From NCBI RefSeq assembly GCF_029433855.1, contig NZ_JAROAU010000003.1:2664756-2728755 (forward strand): a stretch of 64,000 bases of DNA, in the 5' to 3' direction. Every line of letters begins with the position of its first letter. The stretch's first letter is position 1. The stretch comes from Candidatus Kosakonia sp. 282A-S69 (GTDB lineage: Bacteria; Pseudomonadota; Gammaproteobacteria; Enterobacterales; Enterobacteriaceae). Shown in pieces: positions 35,196 to 45,025 of this stretch. The translations under genes were made by a program, and so were the position numbers. The notes under the pieces are model-generated. The model worked only from the letters and a program-made list of their open reading frames with translations. It ran no database searches and had not been told where the DNA came from.

Positions 35196-36578
35196 TCAGG
35201 CTTTTTCAGTCGCCAGCTGCGCTTTCTTCTCCAGCTTATCGAGCAGCTTCTGGTGAATGCCGCCGAAGCCGCCGTTGCTCATCACCAGAATGTGATCGCC
35301 CGGCTGGGCGCTTTTCACAATCTGATCGGCCAGCGTATCGACATCTGCGCTCCAGTACGCAGGCTGGATACAGGCCTCTGCCACTTCCGCTACCTGCCAC
35401 GGAATATGCTGCGGTTGCAGGAGGAAGACCTCATCGGCGCGGCCCAGCGACGGCGCGAGGTCATCTTTGCACAACCCCATCTTCATGGTGTTGGAGCGCG
35501 GCTCCAGCACGGCGATGATCTTCGCCGTCCCGCCCACTTTGCCACGCAGGGCAGCGAGTGTGGCGAGGATTGCCGTCGGGTGGTGCGCGAAATCATCATA
35601 CACGCAAACACCGTGCGCTTCACCGCGCAGTTCAAGGCGACGCCGGGCGTTGATAAATGAACCGAGCGCGTTAGCGGCATCCGCAGGCGTGACGCCAACA
35701 TGACGCGCGGCGGCGATCGCCATCAGACCGTTATGCATGTTGTGCTCGCCCACCAGGCCCCAGTTGACCTGACCGACACATTCGCCATCGAGCCACACTT
35801 CCCAGCTTGAGGCATCGGTGGTCAGCTTCTTCGCCTGCCAATGGCCCTGATCGCCCACCAGCTCCTGCTCGCTCCAGCAGCCCATCGCCATCGTCTGTTT
35901 CAGGTTGATGTCGTTTTCCGGCCAGATGATTTTCCCCTGCCCCGGCACAATGCGCACCAGGTGGTGGAACTGTTTCTGGATCGCTTTCAGATCGTCAAAG
36001 ATGTCCGCGTGATCGAACTCAAGGTTGTTGAGGATCAGCGTACGCGGGCAGTAGTGGACGAATTTAGAGCGCTTATCGAAGAAGGCGCAGTCATACTCAT
36101 CAGCTTCGATAACGAAAAAAGGGCTCTCGCCGAGACGCGCGGAAACATCGAAATTACCCGGTACGCCGCCGATGACAAAACCGGGTTTATAGCCGCAGGC
36201 TTCGAGGATCCAGGTCGCCATCCCGGCAGTGGTGGTCTTGCCATGCGTACCGGCAACCGCCACAACCCAGCGGTCACGCAGCACAAAATCATGCAGCCAC
36301 TGCGGGCCGGACATAAACGGAATGTTCTTCTCCAGCACCGCTTCAACACACGGGTTTCCACGGGTCATCGCATTGCCGATGATCACCAGATCGGGTGCGG
36401 GATCGAGCTGGCTTGCATCATATCCCTGAATTAAATCAATGCCTTGCTTCTCAAGCAGCGTGCTCATCGGCGGATAGACATTGGCATCCGAACCCGTTAC
36501 CTGGTGGCCCAGCGAGCGCGCCAGCATGGCCAGCCCGCCCATGAAAGTGCCACAAATCCCCAAAATATGAATGCGCAT
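35196..36578 (-). CDS. mpl: Murein peptide ligase Mpl
   Basis: UDP-N-acetylmuramate:L-alanyl-gamma-D-glutamyl-meso-diaminopimelate ligase, which reuses tripeptide from cell-wall turnover. It has 460 residues. The Mur-ligase order is kept: N-terminal UDP-binding MRIHILGICGTFMGG, ATP-binding loop AGTHGKTTTAGM near residue 110, and the C-terminal domain starting around RRRLELRGEAHGV with DDFAHHPTAI. It is convergent with the DUF4432 gene and divergent from fbp. Confidence 0.98.
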   Translation of the reverse strand: MRIHILGICGTFMGGLAMLARSLGHQVTGSDANVYPPMSTLLEKQGIDLIQGYDASQLDPAPDLVIIGNAMTRGNPCVEAVLEKNIPFMSGPQWLHDFVLRDRWVVAVAGTHGKTTTAGMATWILEACGYKPGFVIGGVPGNFDVSARLGESPFFVIEADEYDCAFFDKRSKFVHYCPRTLILNNLEFDHADIFDDLKAIQKQFHHLVRIVPGQGKIIWPENDINLKQTMAMGCWSEQELVGDQGHWQAKKLTTDASSWEVWLDGECVGQVNWGLVGEHNMHNGLMAIAAARHVGVTPADAANALGSFINARRRLELRGEAHGVCVYDDFAHHPTAILATLAALRGKVGGTAKIIAVLEPRSNTMKMGLCKDDLAPSLGRADEVFLLQPQHIPWQVAEVAEACIQPAYWSADVDTLADQIVKSAQPGDHILVMSNGGFGGIHQKLLDKLEKKAQLATEKA

Positions 36579-36857
36579 ACATCATTATCCTTGCTTAACC
36601 TGGCGCACATTTTACGCATATGTTTAACGTCTGAGAAATGCATTTCAGGATAATCCGTACCCCGCTGGCGCGATTCACCTGTGCGCGAAGTTTTGAATGT
36701 TTGTTAGTATTGTTGCATGTCCGCTGCGTTTTCGTTTACGAAAGTTTCGGCCGTGACCGTTTCGACGGTTGAGGCTGCTGAACGTGCCCGACCCGTAAGC
36801 TGAAAACCGCAGGCTACAATCGCTTTACTCCATATTCAAAAATGCAGGGAAAGTGTT

Positions 36858-37856
36858 ATGAAAACGTTAGGTGAATTTATTGTCGAAAAGCAGCATGAGT
36901 TCTCACATGCGACGGGTGAACTGACTGCTTTGCTGTCGGCGATAAAACTGGGCGCCAAGATCATTCATCGCGATATCAATAAGGCCGGTCTGGTCGATAT
37001 CCTGGGTGCCAGCGGTGCTGAGAACGTACAGGGCGAAGTGCAGCAAAAACTCGACCTGTTTGCGAACGAAAAACTGAAGTCTGCGCTGCGCGCCCGCGAT
37101 ATCGTCGCCGGTATCGCCTCTGAAGAAGAAGATGAGATCGTCGTTTTCGAAGGGTGCGAACACGCTAAATACGTGGTGCTGATGGACCCGCTGGATGGCT
37201 CCTCCAACATCGACGTTAACGTCTCTGTCGGCACCATCTTCTCTATCTACCGCCGCGTCACGCCTGTTGGCACGCCGGTCACCGAAGAGGATTTCCTGCA
37301 GCCGGGTAATAAACAAGTTGCTGCCGGTTATGTGGTTTACGGCTCGTCGACAATGCTGGTCTACACCACCGGTTGCGGCGTTCATGCCTTCACCTACGAT
37401 CCTTCACTGGGCGTCTTCTGCCTCTCCCAGGAGCGCATGCGCTTCCCGGAACGCGGCAACACCTACTCAATCAACGAAGGGAACTACATCAAATTCCCGC
37501 AGGGCGTGAAGAAGTATCTCAAGTTCTGCCAGGAAGAGGATAAAGCGACCCATCGCCCTTACACCTCGCGCTACATCGGTTCACTGGTGGCGGATTTCCA
37601 CCGTAACCTGCTGAAAGGCGGCATCTACCTCTACCCGAGCACCGCCAGCCACCCGCAAGGGAAACTGCGCCTGCTGTATGAGTGCAACCCGATGGCCTTC
37701 CTCGCGGAGCAGGCCGGCGGTAAAGCGAGCGACGGCAAAGAGCGTATTCTTGATATCCAGCCAGAAAGCCTGCACCAGCGCCGTCCGTTCTTCGTCGGCA
37801 ATGAGCATATGGTGGATGATGTTGAGCGTTATATGCGTGAGTATCCGGACGCATAA
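36858..37856 (+). CDS. fbp: Fructose-1,6-bisphosphatase class I
   Basis: Gluconeogenic phosphatase that converts fructose-1,6-bisphosphate to fructose-6-phosphate. It has 332 residues, as in E. coli. The metal-binding motif [12 protein letters not shown] (residues about 113-124) is intact, as is the AMP-site N-terminal region. The 278-bp gap to mpl holds promoter sequence but no gene that I can see. Confidence 0.98.
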   Translation: MKTLGEFIVEKQHEFSHATGELTALLSAIKLGAKIIHRDINKAGLVDILGASGAENVQGEVQQKLDLFANEKLKSALRARDIVAGIASEEEDEIVVFEGCEHAKYVVLMDPLDGSSNIDVNVSVGTIFSIYRRVTPVGTPVTEEDFLQPGNKQVAAGYVVYGSSTMLVYTTGCGVHAFTYDPSLGVFCLSQERMRFPERGNTYSINEGNYIKFPQGVKKYLKFCQEEDKATHRPYTSRYIGSLVADFHRNLLKGGIYLYPSTASHPQGKLRLLYECNPMAFLAEQAGGKASDGKERILDIQPESLHQRRPFFVGNEHMVDDVERYMREYPDA

Positions 37857-37867
37857 TAGCTTGTGAT

Positions 37868-37894
37868 GGCCGGAGGGCGCGATGGCCCTCCGGC
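37868..37894. terminator. Hairpin between fbp and DUF2569 gene
   Basis: GCCGGAGGGC and GCCCTCCGGC are ten-base arms around a six-base loop, lying between convergent genes. No clear T-run follows on either strand. Confidence 0.55.
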
Positions 37895-37900
37895 AGATCG

Positions 37901-38398
37901 TTACTTCACAAAGGTGCGTTTTACGCGTTCGGAAACGATGAAGTAAGGGATCCAGATACAGGCGCTCAGCACATTGCGCACCAGCGGTTTCACCGTCTCA
38001 AAGAGGTAAGGCACATTCAGATAGTGGTGCCCTAACAGCAGATCGACGGCGACAAAGGCCGTGCCCAGCCCCACCAACACAATGTAATGCCGCGGCAGCT
38101 GACGCTTCTTACGGAAAAAGAGGCTGCTGACAAACAGCGCATAGGCAAACATGCCAACAAACGACGCCAGCTCGAAAAAGAGGATCCCCTTTTGCGCCCC
38201 GCCAATCAGCGCGAAGTTCTCCATTAATAAGCGCAGCGTAAAGTTAATGGATATCAGGTTGATGATGATCGCCGCAATCAACCCCACCGCCGGAACATAG
38301 AGCCAGCCACGGATCTTTTTAAACTCGCGCTCCTCGCAGAGGGCACAGAAGTCGCTGCCCTTCAGCGCCTCGCTATCACATTGAATACATACAGCCAT
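37901..38398 (-). CDS. DUF2569 membrane protein with N-terminal zinc ribbon
   Basis: Protein of 165 residues. The first 25 residues have two CxxC pairs (CIQCDSEALKGSDFCALC), a zinc-ribbon. After residue 30 come four membrane helices typical of DUF2569, for example WLYVPAVGLIAAIIINLISINF and YIVLVGLGTAFVAVDLLLGHHY. Function unknown. It follows the chemoreceptor gene by 16 bp on the same strand and may be co-transcribed from its sigma-28 promoter. Confidence 0.85.
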   Translation of the reverse strand: MAVCIQCDSEALKGSDFCALCEEREFKKIRGWLYVPAVGLIAAIIINLISINFTLRLLMENFALIGGAQKGILFFELASFVGMFAYALFVSSLFFRKKRQLPRHYIVLVGLGTAFVAVDLLLGHHYLNVPYLFETVKPLVRNVLSACIWIPYFIVSERVKRTFVK

Positions 38399-38414
38399 GA
38401 CACCTAACCTTTGA

Positions 38415-39980
38415 TTATGCTTGCGTCTGCAAACGGAACGATGACATCGCGTCGATCAGCTCGCGTGATTGCTGCTCCAGCGAGCGCGTCGCCGCAGATG
38501 ATTGTTGTACCAGCGCCGCATTCTGCTGCGCCGTTTCATCCATCTGGCTGACCGCAATATTGACCTGCTCAATGCCGCGGCTCTGCTCCTGAGAGGCGTT
38601 GGCTATCTCGCGCATCAAGCGCGTCATTCGCAACACCTCTTCGGCGATTTCGTCCATCGTTTCACCGGCCTGCATCGCCAGTTCGCTGCCTTCGGAGACC
38701 TGCGCCTGCGAGCTGCTGATAAGCTGGCGGATCTCTTTCGCCGAATCGGCGCTGCGGCTGGCGAGGCTACGCACTTCGCCCGCCACCACCGCAAAGCCTC
38801 TGCCCTGCTCGCCCGCGCGCGCTGCTTCGACGGCGGCGTTGAGCGCCAGAATATTGGTCTGGAAAGCAATCGCATCAATGACGCTGAGAATATCGGCGAT
38901 GCGATCGGAACTGCCGGCAATATCGCGCATTTTCTCAATCACATAGCAGACCATTTCACTGCCGCGATCGGCGGTATCAGAGACAGCTTTCGCCAGCGTA
39001 TGCGCCTGCTCGGCGTTGTCGGCGTTGAGCTTCACCGTGGCGGTGAGCTGCTCCATGCTGGCGGCGGTTTGCTCAAGGGATGTGGCGGTCGATTCGGTAC
39101 GCTGGGAGAGATCGAGGTTGCCGGCCGCCAGCTCCCGGCTGCCGGTATCAATCTGCGAGCTGGCGTCGCGCACGCGCATCACCGAGCCGATCAGCGCATG
39201 GCGCATCTCCTCAATCGCCGCATTCAGGCGGTTAAACTCTCTCCCCGTCACCTCGGTTTTCGTAGCGATCAGGTTGCCCGCCGCCACCTGTTCAAGCTGC
39301 TGGATGGAGGTGTCGAGCGGTTTAAGCAGCATATGGCGCAGCGCCAGCCAGGCCAGCACGATAATCCCGGCGACCAGCAGCGCGACGACAAAGATCAGCG
39401 TCATCACAAAGCGCTTACTGCTCTGCACCGCCGCCACTTCGGTTTTACCGCGCGCTTCCCCCCATGCCTGGAAGGCCTGCATATCGTTATCAAAATGTCG
39501 GGAGACGGGGATCAGTTTGCTTTCGAGGAGTTCGTAATAGGCGTCGGCACTCTGTTGATTGAGCGCGTCCTGCATCGGCTTAATGCCCTGGGTGACGTAA
39601 TCGCCATAGCTTTTCGCCACCTTTGCCAGCAGCGCCGCGCCCTGCTCGTCATCAACGCCCGCGTTGATAACCCCGGTAAGGGATTTCTCGCCGCGCGCGA
39701 TTTCGTTATTAATCAGTTTTACGGAGTTGGCTGCATCATCAAGCAGGCCCACCTCCATCATGCGCACCGCCTGGCCCGCTTCGTTGCGCGCGCGCAAAAT
39801 CATGGTGTAACCGCTGTTCAGGCGCGCCATCTTTTCGCCCTGTAGCTGGTTGATGCGAGCCAGCGACGCGGAGCTCTTATTGAGTGCATAAATACCGATA
39901 CCGCTGACCAGCAGCAGCAGAAGAGTCATAACAGCCAGCAGAGAAAGTAAGCCCGTACGGATCGAAAGCGTTTTAAGCAT
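38415..39980 (-). CDS. Methyl-accepting chemotaxis protein (no C-terminal pentapeptide)
   Basis: Chemoreceptor of 521 residues from the ATG at 39980. TM1 is at about 10-30, the periplasmic four-helix ligand domain about 31-185, TM2 about 190-210, a HAMP domain follows, then the signalling hairpin with tip [39 protein letters not shown]. It ends SSFRLQTQA and so lacks the NWETF CheR/CheB tether. The ligand is unknown. A perfect sigma-28 promoter precedes it. Confidence 0.93.
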   Translation of the reverse strand: MLKTLSIRTGLLSLLAVMTLLLLLVSGIGIYALNKSSASLARINQLQGEKMARLNSGYTMILRARNEAGQAVRMMEVGLLDDAANSVKLINNEIARGEKSLTGVINAGVDDEQGAALLAKVAKSYGDYVTQGIKPMQDALNQQSADAYYELLESKLIPVSRHFDNDMQAFQAWGEARGKTEVAAVQSSKRFVMTLIFVVALLVAGIIVLAWLALRHMLLKPLDTSIQQLEQVAAGNLIATKTEVTGREFNRLNAAIEEMRHALIGSVMRVRDASSQIDTGSRELAAGNLDLSQRTESTATSLEQTAASMEQLTATVKLNADNAEQAHTLAKAVSDTADRGSEMVCYVIEKMRDIAGSSDRIADILSVIDAIAFQTNILALNAAVEAARAGEQGRGFAVVAGEVRSLASRSADSAKEIRQLISSSQAQVSEGSELAMQAGETMDEIAEEVLRMTRLMREIANASQEQSRGIEQVNIAVSQMDETAQQNAALVQQSSAATRSLEQQSRELIDAMSSFRLQTQA

Positions 39981-40035
39981 GATGTGGATTCCGGTAGCGA
40001 AGAACTTTTTGGCGTAGATTAAGCCCATTCGACAG

Positions 40036-40062
40036 TTATCGGCCGCTACCGGAATTCCTTTA
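40036..40062 (-). promoter_or_regulatory. Sigma-28 (FliA) promoter of the first chemoreceptor
   Basis: On the minus strand TAAA (40059-40062), a 15-bp spacer and GCCGATAA (40036-40043) match the FliA consensus exactly. It places this receptor in the flagellar regulon. The leader also holds the inverted repeat ATTCCGGTAGCG (39988-39999) and CGCTACCGGAAT (40044-40055). Confidence 0.88.
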
Positions 40063-40090
40063 GAGGAAAAAGAGCAATATCAATATGTTG

Positions 40091-41089
40091 TTACTTTGTT
40101 GCCGTTGGGCTTACCCGCGTCACCGGCGAGTTCTGCCGGCTCTCCCACAGCACCGTCAGACCGCGTTGCAGTGCAATAAAGATAAACAGCAGAATACCGA
40201 TGGCGATCTTCGTCCACCAGGAGCTGAGCGTGCCGTCGAAGTTGATATAGGTCTGAATCAGCCCCTGAATACCCACCCCGAACAGCGTACCGAGCACCGT
40301 GCCAACACCGCCGCTCAGCAGCGTGCCGCCAATCACCACAGATGCAATCGCGTCCAGCTCAACGCCCACGCCCGCCAGCGCATAGCCTGCCTGGGTGTAG
40401 ATCGAGAAGACAATCCCGGCAAGTGTCGCCAGCCCCGTTGAGAGCATATAGATGCGAATGGTGGTGCTGCGCGTCGAGATGCCCATCAGGTTCGCCGAGG
40501 TGGCGTTACCGCCAATGGCGTACACTTCGTTGCCAAACCGGGTACGGTGAGCAAGGAAAATACCGACCACCACCACCATCAGCATCAGCAGCCCCATCGC
40601 GCTTAGCCGCCCGCCGCCTGGGATAGTCCAGGCGAGGCTGGAAAGGGTGTCATACATCGGGTGGTTAATGGGAATCGACTCTTCCGAGAGCAGGTAGCTG
40701 ACGCCGCGCAGAAAGAACATCCCGGCGAGGGTGATGATAAATGCCGGGATTTTCAGCGCATCGATCAAAAGTCCCATAAAGGCACCGAAGGCGCAGCCCA
40801 TCAGCAAAATTACCGGGAAGGCGAGCAGCGGCGAGATGCCCCAGGCACCAATCGCTTTCGCCAGGAAGACGCCGGTAAAGGCGATCACCGAGCCGACGGA
40901 GAGATCGATACCGCCGGAGAGGATCACAAAGGTCATGCCGACGGCGATAATGCCCAGAAAGGCGTTATCCGTCAGGATATTACAGATGACGCGCGTCGAG
41001 GCGAAGCCGGGAAACTGCGTCAGACAGTAGAGGTAGCCGAGCACGAAAACGCCCAGCGTGATCATCAACGGCAGGTTACGTTTTATCAT
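40091..41089 (-). CDS. yjfF: Galactofuranose ABC transporter permease YjfF
   Basis: Inner-membrane permease of the ribose-type ABC family, 332 residues from the ATG at 41089. About eight helices are seen, with the BPD_transp_2 signature GGIDLSVGSVIAFTGVF and VVIGGTLLSGGVGTVLGTLFGV. It partners YtfT. The gene overlaps ytfT by 14 nt; a longer reading to 41137 lies deeper in ytfT. It is the last gene of the operon. Confidence 0.96.
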   Translation of the reverse strand: MIKRNLPLMITLGVFVLGYLYCLTQFPGFASTRVICNILTDNAFLGIIAVGMTFVILSGGIDLSVGSVIAFTGVFLAKAIGAWGISPLLAFPVILLMGCAFGAFMGLLIDALKIPAFIITLAGMFFLRGVSYLLSEESIPINHPMYDTLSSLAWTIPGGGRLSAMGLLMLMVVVVGIFLAHRTRFGNEVYAIGGNATSANLMGISTRSTTIRIYMLSTGLATLAGIVFSIYTQAGYALAGVGVELDAIASVVIGGTLLSGGVGTVLGTLFGVGIQGLIQTYINFDGTLSSWWTKIAIGILLFIFIALQRGLTVLWESRQNSPVTRVSPTATK

Positions 41090-42101
41090 GACCGCGCACT
41101 CCTTTAAGCAACGCAATAAAGCGCGGCGACTGGACAATCAGCACACACATCACCACCACCGCTTTCACCACCTGGTTAAGCTCCGGCTGAAAACCGGAGA
41201 GCAGAATACCGGTGTTCATGCCCTGAATAATCAGCGCCCCCACCACCGACAGCACAAGGTTGAAGCGCCCGCCCATCAGCGAGCCGCCGCCAATCACGAC
41301 CGCCAGAATGGCGTCCAGCTCCAGCCACAGTCCGGCGTTGTTGGCATCCGCACCGCGAATATCGGCCGTGACAATCACACCGGCGATGGCCGCGCAAACG
41401 CCGCTCAGCACATAGGTGAGCATCACCACCAGCCGCGTATTCACCCCGGCGTTTTTTGCCGCGCGAATATTAATCCCCACCGCTTCGATAAACATGCCCA
41501 GCGCCGTTTTGCGGGTAAAGAGCCAGAAGATGATTAACGTCACCAGCGCAATGATCACCGGCGTTGGAAAGAGCAGCAGCGAGCCGCTGCCGAGCCACGC
41601 CAGCGACGGCGCGTTAAAGGTAACGATCTGCCCGGAGGTGATAAGCTGCGCGACCCCGCGCCCGGCGACCATCAGGATCAGCGTGGCGACAAAGGGCTGG
41701 ATCTTGAGGATCGCCACCAGAATGCCGTTCCACAGCCCGGCCAGCACGCCGGTTGCCAACGCCGCCAGCAGCACCACCGTCAGGCTATGACCAGAAACGG
41801 TTAGTGACGCTGCCGTCGCGCCGGCAATCGCCATCACCGCGCCCACCGAGAGATCGATGCCGCCGGTAGCGATCACCAGTGTCATGCCGATGGCCAGCAG
41901 CGCGACCGGCGCAGCGCGGTTAAGAATATCGATTGGGCTGCCAAACAGGCGACCATCCTGCAGCACCACCTGGTAAAAATGGGGCGCGACCAGGCTGTCC
42001 ACCAGTAAAACCAGCAGCAGGGCTAAGATCTGCGGCGTGCCGGTCGGCCAGCTAAAACGGCGCTTCGGCTGCGCTTGTTGGCCCAGTGATTGAGGCATCA
42101 C
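41076..42101 (-). CDS. ytfT: Galactofuranose ABC transporter permease YtfT
   Basis: Second permease of the YtfQRT-YjfF importer, 341 residues. The signature GGIDLSVGAVMAIAGA and VVIGGGSLMGGRFNLVLSVVGALIIQGMNTG are visible. The start may be GTG at 42101 or ATG at 42098; AAGGAG is 6 or 9 nt upstream respectively. It follows ytfR by 10 bp. Confidence 0.96.
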   Translation of the reverse strand: MMPQSLGQQAQPKRRFSWPTGTPQILALLLVLLVDSLVAPHFYQVVLQDGRLFGSPIDILNRAAPVALLAIGMTLVIATGGIDLSVGAVMAIAGATAASLTVSGHSLTVVLLAALATGVLAGLWNGILVAILKIQPFVATLILMVAGRGVAQLITSGQIVTFNAPSLAWLGSGSLLLFPTPVIIALVTLIIFWLFTRKTALGMFIEAVGINIRAAKNAGVNTRLVVMLTYVLSGVCAAIAGVIVTADIRGADANNAGLWLELDAILAVVIGGGSLMGGRFNLVLSVVGALIIQGMNTGILLSGFQPELNQVVKAVVVMCVLIVQSPRFIALLKGVRGHDKT

Positions 42102-42111
42102 ACTCTACTCC

Positions 42112-43614
42112 TTACGCCGCAATGGCATTCATGATTGCCGGAACGGAAAGCTCGGCGAGCGGGATCTCGGCGACCTGCTTGCGATCGCGCATGATGATTA
42201 CCCGATCCGCGTAGCCCACCAGCTCCTCCAGCTCAGAGGAGATCACCAGCAGCGCCAGCCCGTCGGCACAGAGGGTTTCGATCAGGCGGATGATTTCAGC
42301 ATGTGCGCCAACATCAATCCCGCGCGTGGGCTCATCGAGGATCAGGAACTGCGGGCGCGTCAGCAACCAGCGCGAGAGCAGCACTTTTTGCTGATTGCCA
42401 CCGGAGAGAAACTCAATCGGCTGTTCGGCGCTCGGCGTGCGGATCCCAAGCTGGCGGATAAAGCGCTCGGCAATCGCGTTCTGCTCTTTACGCGGAATCG
42501 GCCGCAGCCAGCCGCGCTGGGCCTGCAGAGCCAGCACGATATTTTCGCGTACCGAAGCCGCGGCGATAATGCCGTCGGTTTTACGATCTTCCGGGCAGAA
42601 ACCGATCCCAAGACAGGAGGCGCGATGGGGCGAACGCAGAGTTTGCGGCTGGCCTTTGATCACCGCGCTGCCGCTATCGGCGGGTTTGATACCGAAGATC
42701 ACCTCTGCCGTTTCGGTGCGCCCGGAGCCGAGCAGCCCGGCGAGGCCGACGATCTCACCGGGACGAACCTCAAGATCGAACGGGGCGATCACCCCTTTCT
42801 TACCGTAGTTGTTAAAGGCGGCCACCGGCTTGTTGCTCAGCAGCGTGCGCCCGGCGCGCTGCAGGGCGTTACTCTCCAGCTCGCGACCCAGCATCATCTT
42901 CACCAGCTCAATTTGCGGCAGCTCGCGCGTTTCGCGACAGCCGACAAAGCTACCGTTGCGCAGCACGGTGATGCGATCGCAGACGGTGTAAACCTGGTCG
43001 AGAAAGTGGGTCACGAAGATCAGGCTGACGCCCTGATCGCGCAGCTGGCGCATCAGGGTGAAGAGCATCTCCACCTCCTGGGTATCCAGGCTGGCGGTTG
43101 GCTCATCGAGGATCAGCACTTTCGCCGAGAGATCGATGGCGCGGCAAATAGCGACAATCTGCTGCATCGCCACGGAGAAACGGTTAAGCGGCTCGCGCAC
43201 GTCGAGCGAGAAGCCGTAAGATTGCATCAGCTCGCTGGCGCGCTGCTCCATCTCTTTACGGCGCAGCAGGCCGAAGCGACGCGGCTCACGGCCAATAAAC
43301 AGGTTATCTGCCACCGACATATTCGGCAGCAGGTTCACTTCCTGGTAAACGGTGCCAATCCCCAACTGTTGGGCATGGGCGGTATTTTTGGGATTGATGG
43401 CCTTGCCTTCGAGCCAGATGGTGCCTTTATCCGCGTGGTAAACCCCGGTCAGCGCTTTGATAAGCGTCGATTTACCCGCGCCGTTCTCGCCGAGCAGGGC
43501 CATGATTTCACCGCGTCGCAGCGAGAAATCCACGTTATCGAGCGCTTTTACGCCGGGAAAGAATTTACTTAAGCCTTCGGTACGCAGGATTTCCTGGTGT
43601 GCTTCCGCGTTCAT
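42112..43614 (-). CDS. ytfR: Galactofuranose ABC transporter ATPase YtfR
   Basis: ATP-binding subunit of 500 residues with two ABC cassettes, as in RbsA/MglA. The N-terminal Walker A is GENGAGKST and Walker B lies in LILDEPTASLD. The C-terminal cassette has a degenerate Walker A (GLLGSGRTE) but a good signature FLSGGNQQKV and Walker B LILDEPTRGID. It is almost identical to E. coli YtfR. Confidence 0.98.
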   Translation of the reverse strand: MNAEAHQEILRTEGLSKFFPGVKALDNVDFSLRRGEIMALLGENGAGKSTLIKALTGVYHADKGTIWLEGKAINPKNTAHAQQLGIGTVYQEVNLLPNMSVADNLFIGREPRRFGLLRRKEMEQRASELMQSYGFSLDVREPLNRFSVAMQQIVAICRAIDLSAKVLILDEPTASLDTQEVEMLFTLMRQLRDQGVSLIFVTHFLDQVYTVCDRITVLRNGSFVGCRETRELPQIELVKMMLGRELESNALQRAGRTLLSNKPVAAFNNYGKKGVIAPFDLEVRPGEIVGLAGLLGSGRTETAEVIFGIKPADSGSAVIKGQPQTLRSPHRASCLGIGFCPEDRKTDGIIAAASVRENIVLALQAQRGWLRPIPRKEQNAIAERFIRQLGIRTPSAEQPIEFLSGGNQQKVLLSRWLLTRPQFLILDEPTRGIDVGAHAEIIRLIETLCADGLALLVISSELEELVGYADRVIIMRDRKQVAEIPLAELSVPAIMNAIAA

Positions 43615-43635
43615 TGTTGACCCCTTACACAGATG

Positions 43636-43658
43636 CCCTCTCCCTGGTGGGGAGAGGG
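43636..43658 (-). terminator. Hairpin between ytfQ and ytfR
   Basis: Inverted repeat with CCCTCTCC and GGGGAGAGGG arms in the 54-bp ytfQ-ytfR gap. Such stems often protect the binding-protein mRNA and lower downstream expression. Confidence 0.5.
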
Positions 43659-43668
43659 ACGACAGGAC

Positions 43669-44625
43669 TCAGTAGCCCATGTTTTTCTTCTTCTCCAGCT
43701 CCTCTTTCGCCGTATCCGGCAGATAGAGGGTGGATTTGGTAATGGTCAACTTCGGCGGCTCGGTGCCATCCTTTTTGAATTTCTCCAGCGCGTCGAAGGC
43801 CGGGCCTGCCATGTTCGGCGTCAGCTCGACGCTGGCATTGGCTTCGCCATCGATCATCGCTTTGTAGATATCCGGTACGCCGTCGATAGAGCCGGTGAGG
43901 ATATCTTTGCCCGGTTTCAGGCCCGCTTCTTTGATGGCCTGAATGGCACCAATCGCCATGTCATCGTTATGGGCGTAAACCATGCAGATGTTTTTGCCGT
44001 TGTTCTCGGCTTTGATAAAGCTCTCCATCACCTCTTTACCTTTACTGCGGGTAAAGTCACCGGACTGAGAGCGGATAATTTTGATATTAGAGGCTTTAGA
44101 GATCGCTTCCGCGAACCCTTTCTTACGGTCGATGGCGACGCTTGCGCCAACGGTGCCCTGCAGTTCAACCACGTTACACGGTTTACCTGCGACGGTTTTC
44201 ACCAGCCATTCACCAATCAGCTTCCCTTCGAGAACGTTGTCAGCGGTGACGGTAGTCATATAGAGCGACTTGTCTTTCACATCGATGGAGCGGTCGAGCA
44301 GGAAGACCGGGATCTTCGCCTCTTTCGCTTCTTTCAGTACTGGCTCCCAACCGGTAGCAACCACCGGGGCGATAAAGATGGCATCGACGCCCTGCGCGAT
44401 AAAGGAGCGCACCGCTTTAAGCTGGTTCTCCTGTTTTTGCTGACCGTCAGCAATCTTCAGCGTAATGCCGCGTTTGCTGGCTTCGCTTTTTGCAACGTTG
44501 GTTTCAGCGGCACGCCAGCCGGACTCCGAGCCGACCTGCGAAAATCCCACGGTTAACGACGCAGCCATCGCCATAGACGACATAGCTGCCGAAACTGCTG
44601 TGACAAGAAGTAAACGCTTCCACAT
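43669..44625 (-). CDS. ytfQ: Galactofuranose-binding periplasmic protein YtfQ
   Basis: Periplasmic sugar-binding protein of 318 residues that feeds galactofuranose to the transporter in E. coli. The signal peptide is MWKRLLLVTAVSAAMSSMAMAA. The body is a type I binding-protein fold of the RbsB family (VGFSQVGSESGWRAAETNVAKSEA..., ICMVYAHNDDMAIGAIQAIKEAG). It is the first gene of the operon, behind a predicted CRP-activated promoter. Confidence 0.97.
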   Translation of the reverse strand: MWKRLLLVTAVSAAMSSMAMAASLTVGFSQVGSESGWRAAETNVAKSEASKRGITLKIADGQQKQENQLKAVRSFIAQGVDAIFIAPVVATGWEPVLKEAKEAKIPVFLLDRSIDVKDKSLYMTTVTADNVLEGKLIGEWLVKTVAGKPCNVVELQGTVGASVAIDRKKGFAEAISKASNIKIIRSQSGDFTRSKGKEVMESFIKAENNGKNICMVYAHNDDMAIGAIQAIKEAGLKPGKDILTGSIDGVPDIYKAMIDGEANASVELTPNMAGPAFDALEKFKKDGTEPPKLTITKSTLYLPDTAKEELEKKKNMGY

Positions 44626-44675
44626 AAGAGCATCCTCGTAGGGTTATTGTTGGCTACTACTTCGCCTGCGGGGAA

Positions 44676-44717
44676 ACTATAGACAATCGGAGATGTAACA
44701 AAATGAGTTACATCACA
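44676..44717 (-). promoter_or_regulatory. Class II CRP promoter of ytfQ
   Basis: On the minus strand TGTGA, six bases, TCATT (44702-44717) matches the CRP consensus at eight of ten positions. A -10 TATAGT lies at 44676-44681. The predicted site centre is about 41 bp before the start point, typical of class II activation. The rest of the 44626-45025 gap shows only this promoter and that of ppa. Confidence 0.65.
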
Positions 44718-44957
44718 AATCGGAAAAGTGAATGAATTGTTAGTTATCAGTTGCGATCTGGCGCGCGAAAAGGGGAGGCGAAACACAGCAGGAATCTCCC
44801 TTGAAATTGCAGAAATTTACTGACGCAGCAAAAACGCATTTTTTCGCTGTAATCGTTTACACAAAATTATTCAGTATGCTGCTATGGATATGGACAAAGT
44901 TGTCATGAAATGGCGCCGGTAAAGGGTCTGAAAAGTGGCAGCCGAGTAAAACAGCCC

Positions 44958-44985
44958 AAGACATTCACCGCCAGTTGGCTATAAT
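44958..44985 (+). promoter_or_regulatory. ppa promoter
   Basis: A perfect -10 TATAAT (44980-44985) with a weak -35-like AAGACA (44958-44963) 16 bp upstream, 40 bp before the ppa ATG. Confidence 0.65.
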
Positions 44986-45025
44986 ACCCGGCACTTGTTT
45001 GCCACACATTTTAAAGGAAACAAAC

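Noticed and set aside
38502-39845. 447-residue open frame on the plus strand
   Set aside because: Antisense to the chemoreceptor gene, low-complexity Arg/His-rich product.
42301-43572. 423-residue open frame on the plus strand
   Set aside because: Antisense to ytfR, which is almost identical to E. coli YtfR.
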